Source: Flavobacterium phragmitis
GTDB lineage: Bacteria > Bacteroidota > Bacteroidia > Flavobacteriales > Flavobacteriaceae
DNA: 64,000 nucleotides
Direction of reading: 5' to 3'
NCBI RefSeq assembly: GCF_900112575.1
Contig: NZ_FOMH01000006.1
Coordinates: 62,001-126,000, forward strand
The notes under the pieces are model-generated. The model made no database searches. It saw nothing but the letters and a program-made list of their open reading frames with translations, and had not been told where the DNA came from. Shown here piece after piece: positions 52,501 to 62,300 of this stretch (position 1 is its first letter; each line of letters starts with the position of its first letter). Position numbers and translations under genes: made by a program.

Positions 52501-52760
52501 CCGTTTACTGCCTCATTAGCAGTTTCAAAACCAACGAAACTAACAACCAAAGTTCCATTTGATGGAACACTAATCTGAAACTTCCCATCAAAGTCAGACG
52601 CAGTTGCTTTATTAGTTCCTTTTACTAAAATTGTTGCCCCTGGGACGGGCAATCCGCTTTCGTCATTAATTGTCCCCGTTACCGTCACATCCTGAGCAAA
52701 TGCGATAACTGAAAACAGTAAAGACGAAACACAAAAAATAAGTAATTTTGTCAATTTCAT
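49533..52760 (-). CDS. SusC/RagA-family TonB-linked outer-membrane protein (operon 2)
   Basis: 1075 aa. Signal peptide to about 22, CarboxypepD_reg-like domain (GTNKATASDFDGKFQISVP), SusC signature EVVVIGYGTQKKALITGAS, plug (GISITRNSGAPGAGTKVTIR, ASSAIYGSRAANGVVLVTT), full barrel ending RTVMFGLSADF. Read divergently from the SusR-like regulator. The first 60 or so residues are nearly the same as in the operon 1 protein. Confidence 0.95.
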   Translation of the reverse strand: MKLTKLLIFCVSSLLFSVIAFAQDVTVTGTINDESGLPVPGATILVKGTNKATASDFDGKFQISVPSNGTLVVSFVGFETANEAVNGRTKLNIVLKAVSQSLNEVVVIGYGTQKKALITGASSNFKGETLQELNTGTAMEALQGIAPGISITRNSGAPGAGTKVTIRGLGTVGNSNPLYIVDGVTVGNIDYLSPSDIESIDVLKDAASSAIYGSRAANGVVLVTTVKGRKGRPARISYDSFYGIQNIYKNLDPLNAQEYMYIMDEGRVNDGLAPNDWHAMLTNNSWLESNYPGAGVQYGEEIWQNLQNGWKGTNWINEMSKKDAPVVSHALNITGGSEDITYSLGVSYYDQDGIIGGNIVDAGYKRLTTRMNSQMVLKKNESHSIITVGENITFTSTQNRGVSSGDIYGNDLHNALTQNPLQPAYWQTAFDRNISEFAFSPTLDGLSTNQTNPLAVMYYRSNYNYPKDYKIAGNAYVEIEPVAGLRFKSVFGIDSWFGNGRSMNPVYHLGVLYNDSVDGASQYSYFGANSTWTNTLSYQKQFGNHNVNAVIGIEEIKNAVNTEMSGSRNGLLFPGDPRYAYLNNTKNPASIADISASGFDSAAGGGGIMSYFARAQYDYKEKYLLSAVIRRDGSSNFGNGYKYGNFPSVSAGWVLSKEDFMSSTSKVLNFLKIRGSWGQNGNQAIDPFYYSSTIAYAFPGYFFGDTKPVSGTTAYPARVPNPSVSWETSEQLDFGLDASLFDSRLGVTFDWYNKTTRDWLVIAKPPGTSGAEPPYINGGDIENKGFEISVSWKDKIGDFKYGLTLSGAANKNKVTKVANADGIIHGPSHVLSQGTSEISRAQIGYPIGYFYGFKTAGILQNQQEVDAYVGPTGQPYFNDQRPGDVRFVDLNNDGIIDEKDKTMLGDPNPDFQLGIQLNLEYKNVYLNTTMSGKYGMQVMQSYRSFADMPKQNYTSDVFDRWHGEGTSNKMPRLSSVSNRNTNYISDIYMQDADYLRINNLTVGYNFNELLKDVKFISNLKFYVAVNNLYTFTKYDGMDPEVRWGGHNENFQWASGIDLGLYPQSRTVMFGLSADF

Positions 52761-52843
52761 TTTTCTAAAAATTTTGGTTAATTAATTAGTAATTTGATGC
52801 AATTATAATGTTAAATTTTAATAATGTAGAATTAAAATTCTTT

Positions 52844-52892
52844 ACAAAAACACTTCAAGCTAAATATGATTACACTACAAAAACACAACATT
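52844..52892 (-). promoter_or_regulatory. paired operator sites upstream of susC 2 (33-bp spacing)
   Basis: ACAAAAACACTTCAAG (52844-52859) and ACAAAAACACAACATT (52877-52892), core ACAAAAACAC exactly 33 bp apart and at the same distance from the ATG as before susC 1. The 40-odd bases between leader and sites are no more alike than AT-rich DNA in general. Confidence 0.75.
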
Positions 52893-52990
52893 TATTTTTT
52901 AATTAACTAATTTACTGTAATTTAGATTTGAAAAAAAATTGTTATAAAAATGTTAATTATAAAAATCGTATATTACATAAGTTAACAGAC

Positions 52991-53005
52991 AACTACAACG
53001 TTGTA
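52991..53005. promoter_or_regulatory. TACAACGTTGTA palindrome
   Basis: 12-bp perfect palindrome (52994-53005) about 100 nt upstream of the regulator start. AACTACAACGT (52991-53001) recurs at 46093-46103 before susC 1. Candidate second regulator site. Confidence 0.45.
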
Positions 53006-53104
53006 AAATAAAAATAATTTAAAAAAACAGATTTAATAAGATTGAAAAATCAACAATCAAATAACATAATACAGCATTTATAATAAAAATACATTTAAAA
53101 TTTT

Positions 53105-55984
53105 ATGAAATTCATAGTTACCCCATTTATAACTATATTACTATTTTTCATACAAAATATAGGACTGTGTCAGGTAAAAAACATTGGAATTCCAGACATA
53201 AAAAACTACAAAAGATCAGAATACAAAGGAGGAACCCAAAACTGGAGTATCGATCAAGATAAAAACGGCAATATTTATTTTGCCAACAACAGCGGTTTAA
53301 TACAGTTTGACGGCTCAAACTGGCATAAATATTCTCTACCTAATAAATCGGAGATAAGAAGCTTAAAAATCGATGCTTTGGGAAGGATTTTTGTTGGAGG
53401 AAATAATGAATTTGGATATTTTAAGATTGATGAGAAAGGAATTTTAAAATACCATTCTTTATACAACTTACTAAGTCCTATTGACAAAGAAAATATCAAC
53501 TTAATCTGGAGAATCCACATTTTTAATGGAGAAGTTATTTTCCAATCTTTCTCTAAGGTATTTTTCTTAAAAGGAGAAAAAATCACCACATTAAATGCCC
53601 CACATAAATTCCAATTTTCTTTTTTGGTAAAAAATCGCCTTTATTTTCAAGATAAAACTCTAGGCGTATTAGAATATAAAAACAGACGACTTACAGCTGT
53701 AAAAGGCACAACTGTCTTTAATGACAAGGAAATCTGGTCTCTTTTTCCGCTTCCTGACAATCGCTTAATGTATGCCACTTTAGAGAAAGGACTTTTTGTA
53801 TCTGAAAATGGCGTAATAAAACCTTGGGATACCGAGGCGAATGATTTTATAAAGAAAAACACGTCTCTTGGCGGTTCTATAATTAAAAATAAATTCATCG
53901 TACTTAATTCTGTACTAGACGGCGCTATTATCTGTGACTTAAGCGGAAAAATAATACAACACTTAAACAGACAAAAAGGAATACAAAACAACACCATTTT
54001 AGCGTCATTTGTTGATAATAAAAATAATATCTGGTTGGGACTTGACAACGGTATCACTTTTATAAACGAAAACTCTCCTTTTTCGTATTTTGATTATAGT
54101 TACAACATCGGAACAGTTTATGCTTCAACAACATTTCAAGGCAATTTGTACGTTGCTACAAATCAAGGTTTATTCTACCATCCGTGGGGAAACACTTTTA
54201 AAGACAGCCCATTTATAAGAGTCGAAGGAACAATTTCTCAGGTTTGGAACATCCAAGTTCTAAACGACGTATTAATCTGTGCCAGCAACAGCGGCGCTTT
54301 AATTATTGACAAAAATCGGGTTTCGAAAATACTAGATACTAAAGGATATTTTGGATTCAAAAAAATCCCAAATCATCCTGATTATATTATAGGAGAAAGT
54401 TACAACGGTTTTTCTGTTTTCAAAAAATCGAGCTCAGGATATGATTATTTGCATCAAGTAAAAGGTTTTGATGAGACAACCAATAACTTTTCTGTCGAAA
54501 TAGATGAAAATTATTTATGGCTGAAGAAAAATCCATTCTTATATCAGGTAAAATTGTCAGATGACTTAAAGAGATTTGATTTCATAAAGAAACATGTTAA
54601 TATATCAGATAAATACAAGGGAATTAACAGCCTTCAAAACATTAACAATAAAGTTTACTTTCAAGTGAACAATCATTTTTACAGATATTCAGTTGAACAA
54701 GAGGTATTTTTTGAAGATAAAAAAATCACCAATTTATTCAAAGGAATCCCTACCATTAACACATTAATTGAAGACCCTTCTGGCAACTTATGGTATGCAT
54801 TTAATGAATCACTAGGGGTTTTAATTAAAAATAAAAACGGAAGTTATGTTAAAAAACAGGCTATATTCTCCAATTTGACAGGAAATTTAGTTAACAACTA
54901 TGTTTCTGTAAATGCAATTGATCCTCAAAACATTTTTATAGGATTAACTGATCGATTGGCGCATTATAACTCGGACATCCCAAATACTTTTATGGCTAAA
55001 CCAAAAGCATTCATTGAAAGCTTTTCCTTCCCAGGAGATACTATTCTAACAGGTAACCTTATCAGTAAAACAGAGTCCTACAACCTTCCATATAAACACA
55101 ATCGCGTAAAATTTACTTTTGCATCGCCTACTTATGAAAATCAGGAAAATGTGATGTACTCCTATAAATTAGAACCATTTGAAGAAAACTGGCGAAACTG
55201 GTCTTCCACAGCCATAAAAGAGTACACTAATTTAAGAGAAGGCAATTATGTAATGAAATTAAAAGCCAGAAATAGCTACGGTATAGAATCTGATATCAGC
55301 GAAGTTGAATTTACGGTATCCCCACCTTGGTACAGGCATTTCCTAGCTTATTTATTCTATCTTATTCTTGTATTATTGGGAGCTTATCTTATCTCAGTTC
55401 GAATTAAACTTAAAATTAGAAAAAACAGATATTATGAAACCATTGAACAAAGAAGATTATATTTAGAAAAAGAATCCAAAATTAGACACGAACAGCATGA
55501 TTTGGAGAAAGAAATTGAAAAACTAAAAAATGACAAACTCCAAATCAAAATCTTAGCAAAAGACAAAGAACTGGTAAACAATTCATTACAAGTTGTCAAA
55601 AAGAACAAAGTATTAAATGGGATTATTCACAAACTGAAAGATATTGACACCAATATTCTAGACGAAAACACCAAATCTGAATTCAGTAAACTGCATAAAA
55701 GTATCGTAAAAGAAGTCAATACCGACAAGAGCTGGAAAGACTTGGAAAAACATATTAAAAATGTGCATTTTGAATTTTTAAAGCGTTTAAAAGGGCAATA
55801 CCCTACCATTTCTCCAAGAGAATTAGACTTATCCACTTATTTATTAATGAATATGTCGACCAAAGAAATAGCCGAAATCATGAATATATCAACAGGTGGC
55901 GTTGAACTAGCACGTTATCGTTTAAGAAAAAAACTAGGTTTAAATAAAAAGGAAAACTTAATTGGATTCTTAATGACTATTTAA
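53105..55984 (+). CDS. SusR-like membrane-spanning regulator (propeller, Y_Y_Y, LuxR-type HTH)
   Basis: 959 aa. Signal peptide (to about 23), a large periplasmic sensor of repeated propeller blades (DKNGNIYFANNSGLIQFDG, NKNNIWLGLDNGITFINE), a Y_Y_Y domain (about 680-737), one TM helix (about 742-763), a cytoplasmic coiled coil (about 780-860) and a C-terminal helix-turn-helix (about 900-950, ISPRELDLSTYLLMNMSTKEIAEIMN). There is no histidine kinase or receiver domain: signal detection and DNA binding are in one chain, as in SusR-like regulators. Placed divergently to the second susC operon, so it probably senses glucan oligosaccharide and switches on one or both operons. Confidence 0.9.
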   Translation: MKFIVTPFITILLFFIQNIGLCQVKNIGIPDIKNYKRSEYKGGTQNWSIDQDKNGNIYFANNSGLIQFDGSNWHKYSLPNKSEIRSLKIDALGRIFVGGNNEFGYFKIDEKGILKYHSLYNLLSPIDKENINLIWRIHIFNGEVIFQSFSKVFFLKGEKITTLNAPHKFQFSFLVKNRLYFQDKTLGVLEYKNRRLTAVKGTTVFNDKEIWSLFPLPDNRLMYATLEKGLFVSENGVIKPWDTEANDFIKKNTSLGGSIIKNKFIVLNSVLDGAIICDLSGKIIQHLNRQKGIQNNTILASFVDNKNNIWLGLDNGITFINENSPFSYFDYSYNIGTVYASTTFQGNLYVATNQGLFYHPWGNTFKDSPFIRVEGTISQVWNIQVLNDVLICASNSGALIIDKNRVSKILDTKGYFGFKKIPNHPDYIIGESYNGFSVFKKSSSGYDYLHQVKGFDETTNNFSVEIDENYLWLKKNPFLYQVKLSDDLKRFDFIKKHVNISDKYKGINSLQNINNKVYFQVNNHFYRYSVEQEVFFEDKKITNLFKGIPTINTLIEDPSGNLWYAFNESLGVLIKNKNGSYVKKQAIFSNLTGNLVNNYVSVNAIDPQNIFIGLTDRLAHYNSDIPNTFMAKPKAFIESFSFPGDTILTGNLISKTESYNLPYKHNRVKFTFASPTYENQENVMYSYKLEPFEENWRNWSSTAIKEYTNLREGNYVMKLKARNSYGIESDISEVEFTVSPPWYRHFLAYLFYLILVLLGAYLISVRIKLKIRKNRYYETIEQRRLYLEKESKIRHEQHDLEKEIEKLKNDKLQIKILAKDKELVNNSLQVVKKNKVLNGIIHKLKDIDTNILDENTKSEFSKLHKSIVKEVNTDKSWKDLEKHIKNVHFEFLKRLKGQYPTISPRELDLSTYLLMNMSTKEIAEIMNISTGGVELARYRLRKKLGLNKKENLIGFLMTI

Positions 55985-55990
55985 AAAACG

Positions 55991-56016
55991 AAAGCCATTC
56001 AAATTTGAATGGCTTT
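55991..56016. terminator. bidirectional terminator between the regulator and murF
   Basis: 26-bp perfect palindrome AAAGCCATTCAAA/TTTGAATGGCTTT, A-rich before and T-rich after, placed between convergent genes 37 bases apart. Confidence 0.85.
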
Positions 56017-56020
56017 TGTT

Positions 56021-57307
56021 TTAAGCAATATATTCTAAAGTTCGTTCAAGAGCCATTCCTCTCGAACCTTTTATCAAAATAGTATTAGAATCAAATTTGA
56101 AACTTTTCAGGAAGTCGGCAAATGCATCAAAAGTTTCAAAAAACTTTATATTGTCACTCAAAACCCGATTCGAATAAAAGGATTTTCCAATTAAAAAAGA
56201 TAATGACTGATCTTGAGTTGCCAGAGAATCTACAATAACTTTATGCTCATATAAACTCTCTTTTCCCAGCTCAAACATATCTCCAAGAATCATAATCTTA
56301 TTATTCTTATCCAATTGAAGAAAGTTTGTAATCGCCACAGCCATACTGCTAGGATTTGCATTATAAGCATCTAAAATAATCTCATTTGAACCTTTTTGCA
56401 TCATTTGAGATCTATTGTTAGCTGGAACATAATCTTCAACAGCGTTCTTTATATCGGCTTCTGTTACTTCAAAATATTTCCCAATTGCCGTTGCGGCATT
56501 TATATTATTAGCATTATAAAGTCCAATTAAATGCGATTCGATTTTGAAATCATTATAACTAACAGCCACAAACGGATTTGCTGTAATTTCTTGAATATTC
56601 AAATCGGCACTTTCCTTTTTTACACCAAAAGTAAAGGATTTAATTCCTTTTGATTTCTCTATTTGAATAGGATCTTCGAGATTTACAAAAACAGTCTTTT
56701 GATTTGCATACAGATATTGATACATTTCGCTTTTTCCGGCGATCACACCTTCAACCCCTCCAAAACCCTCTAAATGCGCTTTTCCAAAGTTCGTAATATA
56801 ACCAAAATCCGGCTGCGCTATCTGACACAGGAATTCAATTTCTTTCTGATGATTAGCTCCCATTTCTACAATCCCAATCTCTGTTTCTTTTGTAAACGAA
56901 AGTAAAGTAAGAGGCACACCAATATGATTGTTTAAATTTCCAATAGTAGCTTTTGTTTTAAACTTTTTTGATAATACAACATTTATTAATTCCTTAGTTG
57001 TTGTTTTTCCATTGCTGCCTGTTAGAGCAACAATTGGAAGCGCCAAATAAGAACGGTGAAATTTTGCTAATTCCTGAAGTGTCTGCAAGCTATCTTCAAC
57101 CAAAATAGTCCTATCATCAATAAAGTATGATTCGTTATCAATAACAACATACAAAGCCCCCAAATCTAGTGCTTCCTTAGCAAATGTATTAGCATCAAAA
57201 TTCTCTCCTTTGATTGCAAAAAACATTGAATTCCTTTCAATCTTTCTGGTATCAATAGAAAGTGAACTACATTGTAAAAACAAATTATGAATGTCCTGAA
57301 TATTCAT
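56021..57307 (-). CDS. murF: UDP-N-acetylmuramoyl-tripeptide--D-alanyl-D-alanine ligase
   Basis: 428 aa. Mur ligase: N-terminal UDP-binding domain, ATP-binding ALTGSNGKTTTKE (P-loop 97-103), NNHIGVPLTLL, EMGANHQKEIEFL, NRSQMMQKG and LDAYNANPSSMAVAITNF. Adds D-Ala-D-Ala to the peptidoglycan precursor in the cytosol. 115 nt downstream of gldJ with an inverted repeat between. Confidence 0.95.
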   Translation of the reverse strand: MNIQDIHNLFLQCSSLSIDTRKIERNSMFFAIKGENFDANTFAKEALDLGALYVVIDNESYFIDDRTILVEDSLQTLQELAKFHRSYLALPIVALTGSNGKTTTKELINVVLSKKFKTKATIGNLNNHIGVPLTLLSFTKETEIGIVEMGANHQKEIEFLCQIAQPDFGYITNFGKAHLEGFGGVEGVIAGKSEMYQYLYANQKTVFVNLEDPIQIEKSKGIKSFTFGVKKESADLNIQEITANPFVAVSYNDFKIESHLIGLYNANNINAATAIGKYFEVTEADIKNAVEDYVPANNRSQMMQKGSNEIILDAYNANPSSMAVAITNFLQLDKNNKIMILGDMFELGKESLYEHKVIVDSLATQDQSLSFLIGKSFYSNRVLSDNIKFFETFDAFADFLKSFKFDSNTILIKGSRGMALERTLEYIA

Positions 57308-57351
57308 TTATAAAATTTTAAATAGACCATAAAAATAGAAAAAAACAATAA

Positions 57352-57403
57352 AAAAATTCCAAATTCCAGACTGAATATTCAGCTTTTGGAATTTGGAATT
57401 TTT
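57352..57403 (-). terminator. AATTCCAAATTCCA inverted repeat acting as gldJ terminator
   Basis: Perfect 17-bp arms 57352-57368 and 57387-57403 with an inner 12-bp palindrome CTGAATATTCAG (57371-57382); T-rich on the minus side. Second copy of the 9209-9262 family; both sit 3' of minus-strand genes. Confidence 0.75.
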
Positions 57404-57422
57404 ATGCTAGAAATTCTAATTC

Positions 57423-59108
57423 TTAGTTTCTAGGAGATTTTCTTCTTTCAGATTTTGCACCCACTCTAGACATTGCACATCTGAAACCAATATAGTCAGT
57501 TGCCATATCTTGAGGGAAGTATCTTCTTTGAGCTGGATCTAACCAATAAGCTCTATCTCTCCAAGATCCTCCTTTGTAAACTCTTACTTTATCATCGATT
57601 AAAGTAGTACGTTTACTAGAATTATCATATTTTCTTATCATTTTTCCTAAACTGTCAGTAGTTACATTATGTTTAGGAGAATTGTACATAGCTTGGTCTG
57701 CTTTTGAACCTGATTCAGAATCACCAAAGTCGAAATATCTTGAAGATTGTTTATCACCATCTCTGTAGTTGATATTATCACTTGTGCTGAAGTTTTGTCT
57801 CAAATAAGTTTCTTGCTCATCAACCGGCACCTGTGCAATTTCTCCAGGAAGGTTTCTCGCAATAACTTTACCGTTACTTAAAGTATCATACTTAATTGTA
57901 GCAGTTGTAACAATTTCCACTTTACCATCTTTACCAATTTTGTTTTTAGCATATTGGTTTCCTCTGTAATAGTTGAAATCATTTGCTTCATTATCAATAA
58001 TTGGTCTGTAAACGTCAGCTACCCATTCTGCAACGTTTCCGGCCATATCATATAATCCGAAATCGTTTGGAGCATAACTTTTCACAGCATTAGTAATATC
58101 TGCTCCATCATCTGACCAACCTGCAATTCCACCGTAATCACCGTTTCCTTGTTTAAAGTTAGCCAATTGATCCCCTTTATTTTTACGTTTGTTAGAACGT
58201 GTATAATCTCCAGACCAAGGATATTTCTTTTGCCCTTTGTAGATGTTATATTCTCTTTGTCCAACATCAGCAGCAGCTGCATATTCCCATTCTGCTTCAG
58301 TAGGAAGTCTGTACTCTGGTAAGATAATTCCAGAAGATCGTTGTGCGTACACATTTTTCTCTTCAGGAACTACACCATCTTTTCCTGCTTTTGGTCTTCT
58401 TCCAGTTGGGTTTTTCTTTAATACAATTTCTTCGCTTCCACCACGTGATGTACTTGGAGACATTAAGTATCCTTCAGTATTAAATGCGTTTTCAGCATTA
58501 ACATCATTTGTTTTAGCACCTTTTTGAAGATATCCGTTTTTCTCTAAAACTGCTTCGTTCACACGGTCAGTTCTCCATTTACTAAATTCAACAGCTTGAA
58601 TCCAGTTAACACCAACTACAGGATAGTTAGCATAAGAAGGATGTCTTAAGTAATTATTAGTCATCGTTTCGTTGTAACCTAAACGATTTCTCCAAACAAG
58701 TGTATCTGGCGATGCTCCTTCGTAAATATTTTTGTAATTTTCTTCTGTAGGCGGGAAAACTTTCTTTAACCACTCTAGGTATTCTAAGTACATACCGTTC
58801 GTAACTTCGGTTTCATCCATATAGAATGACTGAACGTGTTGTTGAGTTGGTGTGTTATTCCAATCGTGCATAACATCATCCTGTACCTTACCCATAGTAA
58901 ACGTACCTCCTTCAACAAAAACCAAACCAGGACCAGCCTGTTGTTTTTTACCTGCATTTCTAGCAGCAGTTCCATTCTGACTATCTACATCCCAACCAGT
59001 TGCTCTAGAAGCGTGGCTCGAACTCGATTTTTTGCTACAACTAGCCGTGCCCAACATCAATACCATTGACATCATTAATTGCAAGACTACAATTTTGTTT
59101 ACTTTCAT
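57423..59108 (-). CDS. gldJ: gliding motility lipoprotein GldJ
   Basis: 561 aa from ATG 59108; ATG 59114 two codons upstream is possible. Lipobox GTASC, then a formylglycine-generating-enzyme (sulfatase-modifying) type domain: GGTFTMGKVQDDVMHDWN, FYMDETEVTNGMYLEYLEWL, YRLPTEAEWEYAA, NVAEWVADVYRP, YKGGSWRDRAYWLDP, IGFRCAMS. Envelope lipoprotein needed for gliding and for stability of the type IX secretion machinery. Divergent from porU. Confidence 0.95.
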   Translation of the reverse strand: MKVNKIVVLQLMMSMVLMLGTASCSKKSSSSHASRATGWDVDSQNGTAARNAGKKQQAGPGLVFVEGGTFTMGKVQDDVMHDWNNTPTQQHVQSFYMDETEVTNGMYLEYLEWLKKVFPPTEENYKNIYEGASPDTLVWRNRLGYNETMTNNYLRHPSYANYPVVGVNWIQAVEFSKWRTDRVNEAVLEKNGYLQKGAKTNDVNAENAFNTEGYLMSPSTSRGGSEEIVLKKNPTGRRPKAGKDGVVPEEKNVYAQRSSGIILPEYRLPTEAEWEYAAAADVGQREYNIYKGQKKYPWSGDYTRSNKRKNKGDQLANFKQGNGDYGGIAGWSDDGADITNAVKSYAPNDFGLYDMAGNVAEWVADVYRPIIDNEANDFNYYRGNQYAKNKIGKDGKVEIVTTATIKYDTLSNGKVIARNLPGEIAQVPVDEQETYLRQNFSTSDNINYRDGDKQSSRYFDFGDSESGSKADQAMYNSPKHNVTTDSLGKMIRKYDNSSKRTTLIDDKVRVYKGGSWRDRAYWLDPAQRRYFPQDMATDYIGFRCAMSRVGAKSERRKSPRN

Positions 59109-59322
59109 ACTCATTCTTAGGTGATAAATTTAGGTGCTGCAATATAATAATTAACATTTAATTGGCAACATCTGTTCTAATAATTTTATTTAGCTGTTTT
59201 TTATCAGGAAAATAACCTTTAGTTACGAACGCAAAAATATACTTTTTATTATTTACTGTAACATGAAATACTATATTTTTACTTACTAATTATTTTTTAA
59301 TTAATTTTCACTTTTTAAACCA

Positions 59323-62300
59323 ATGAAACAGCTATTTTTCATCTACTTTTTTTTAATTCCAATTCTTGCTTTTCCCCAGCTAAATGGCGAGGTAACGCTA
59401 AATTGGCAAGACAAAAAAGAAGCAAATTATGGTGAAAATAGAATTACAATTCCGTACTTCTCTGGAAGCGGTTTTCGCTTTGATATGACTAAAAAAAGCG
59501 TAACATTATTAGAAAACCTAAACCTCTCGAACCTATCAAATGGCGGCTCAATACAAATTAGCAACGTCATTTATGAGTCTATATCTAAAGCTGATTTAGG
59601 TGATTTAGCTCCTGAAAATATCCCTGCAAAACCAAATGAGACCCTAATAATTACGAATGCAAGAGACTTAAAGCGTACTTTTTTATCCTTAAACCCGATA
59701 ATAAAAGATGGAAATGGCTTTAAACGCATCAAGTCTTTTTCTTACTCTATCAACAGTTCTACAGCAAGAAGCTCCAATAGTTCCATTTTTCAAAAAACCG
59801 CAGCAATTTCAAATTCTGTGTTAGCATCTGGAGACTGGTATCGTTTTTATGTTCAAAAATCTGGGGTTTACAAAGTCACAAGATCTTTTTTGCAAAGTTT
59901 AGGATTAGATCCATCAAAAGTTGATCCGCGAAGAATCAAAATTTACGGAAATGGAGGCCGAATGCTCCCTTTAGCCAACAGCACTTATTACCCCGATGAT
60001 TTAACCGAAAATGCAATTCAAATAATTGGCGAAAATGACGGTGTATTTAACAATGAAGATTATATTCTTTTTTATGCAGAAGGAGTTGAAAACTGGAATA
60101 CTGAAAGCGAAACTAATCTAAACCTATACGACTCGAAATCTTATTATTATGTTACCGCTTCTGGCGGAGACGGAAAAAGAATTCAAAACCTTAATCAGCC
60201 TACTGCTAGCACTACATTAGAGCTAAACACGTTTGATGACTATCAATTTCATGAAATTGATCAAACCAACATTGTTCACTTAGGCCGTCAATGGCTTGGA
60301 GAATCATTCGATATAAATCAAGAACAAGAATTTACTTTTAACTTCCCTAATCTTGACTCTTCAGTACCTGTAAAAATAGAAACAGCTGCAGCATCAGCTG
60401 CTTTTACCAATACTTCTTTTACAGTTTCTGCCAACGGACTAAGCGTAGGAACCATAAACTACCCTTCCTTAACACCAAGCTCAGAAATTAAATACATAAA
60501 CAACAGCCTGCCTCCTAACACAACATTTACAGGAACTGATAATATTAAAATAAAACTTACCTATAATAATAATGGAGTCCCAGGATCTAAAGGCTATCTA
60601 GATTACATCAATCTAACCGCAAAACGAAAACTTCTGGGAACAGGAAAACAATTTCATTTTCAATATAATGATGCAGGTTCCACAGCAGGAGTCGTTAATT
60701 ACACCTTTGGAAACGCCACAACAATTTCTCAAGTCTGGGATGTTACCGACCTATATAATGTCTTAACAATTCAAAATTCAAATCAGCCCAGCTTTAGCTT
60801 CAAAGCCAATTTAGGCGAAGTTAGAAAATATGTCGCAATAGACGCTTCTGACTATTATACTCCTTTAAAAGAAAATCAGTCCAAAATTGCGAATCAGAAC
60901 TTAAAAGGAACTATTTTCAGAAACAGCCAAAACACTTTCCAAGACATAGATTATCTAATTGTCACAATCAAATCTTTAGTTTCTCAAGCCGAAAGACTGG
61001 CGAACTTCCATCGAACCAATTCCAATTTAAATGTAAAAGTGGTTTCTCTCGAAGACATCTATCAGGAATTCTCATCAGGAAAACAAGATATTGCCGGGAT
61101 TCGAAATTTTGTAAAATACATTTATGAAAATGCTTCTTCTCCTGAAAAAAGAATAAAATACCTAAACTTATTTGGTGACGCTTCATACGATTATAAAGAT
61201 CGAATCTCAAACAACAACAACATTGTTCCTATTTATCAATCTCTAATAAGTTATACTATAGGCGAAGCTGGATTTGCCACCGATGACTTTTATGGACTTA
61301 TGGACGCAAACGAAGGAATCGTAGGTTATCCTTTTGACGGAATTGACATCGCAACAGGACGCATGCTGGTTTCAGATAACGCTCAGGCACAAGAAATGGT
61401 CAATAAAGTTTTAGAATACCATGATACTAAATCCTATGGGAACTGGAGAAATAATTTTGTTTTGATAAGTGACGATACAGATACAGCGGGAGACGAAACG
61501 CTACAAGCCAATCAAAACGCGCTAGCAGACTTAATTGCAACCGAAAAACCTTTTTTCAATATCGAGAAAATATTTTTAGACGCTTACACACAAGAAGCTT
61601 CCGCAGGAGGAGCAAGATACCCTAAAGCCAGAACCGATTTCTTTAATGCTTTTGAAAAAGGAGCTTTAGTTTTTAACTATTTAGGTCACGGAGGAGAAGA
61701 TGGACTTGCGAGCGAAAGAATTTGGGAAAAATCAGATGGTCAAAATCTGAATAATCAATACAAATATCCTTTATTCATAACCATAACATGTGAGTTTTCA
61801 AGATTTGATGATCCGTCAAGACCAACTGCTGGAGAATATGTCTATTGGAATCCTAAAGGAGGAGCGATTTCTATGCTGACCACAATTCGTCAAATTGGCA
61901 AGATAAACGGAGAAAGCTTCAATAGTACTTTAAGCAGAAACCTTCTATCATACGGTTCAAATCAATATAACAGCATAGCCGAATCTCTTCGAATTTCTAA
62001 AAATGAAAACTCCAGTTCTGGCAGCAACGTTGTTACCTATTTAGGCGATCCCGCCTTGATGCTGGCAATTCCAAAGCCTAGAATCAACTTAACAAAAGTA
62101 AACGACATTGCAATTTCGCAACCAATTCCAGATTTCAAGTCATTATCTAAAATTAAAATATCGGGAGAAATCACAGACGAAAACAATACCTTATTAAGTA
62201 ACTATAACGGAGAATTGGCAACCGCTATTTTCGACAAAATGCTTACGAACTCAACTTTAAACAATGACGGATTAAGCCCGCCTATGCAGTTTAAAACTTT

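Larger units (their letters stand above)
52761..53104. other. 344-base divergent regulatory region, susC 2 / SusR-like gene
   Basis: Holds the conserved susC leader (52761-52807), paired operator sites (52844-52892) and palindrome TACAACGTTGTA (52994-53005), then an AT-rich leader of the regulator gene. No ORF. Confidence 0.75.
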
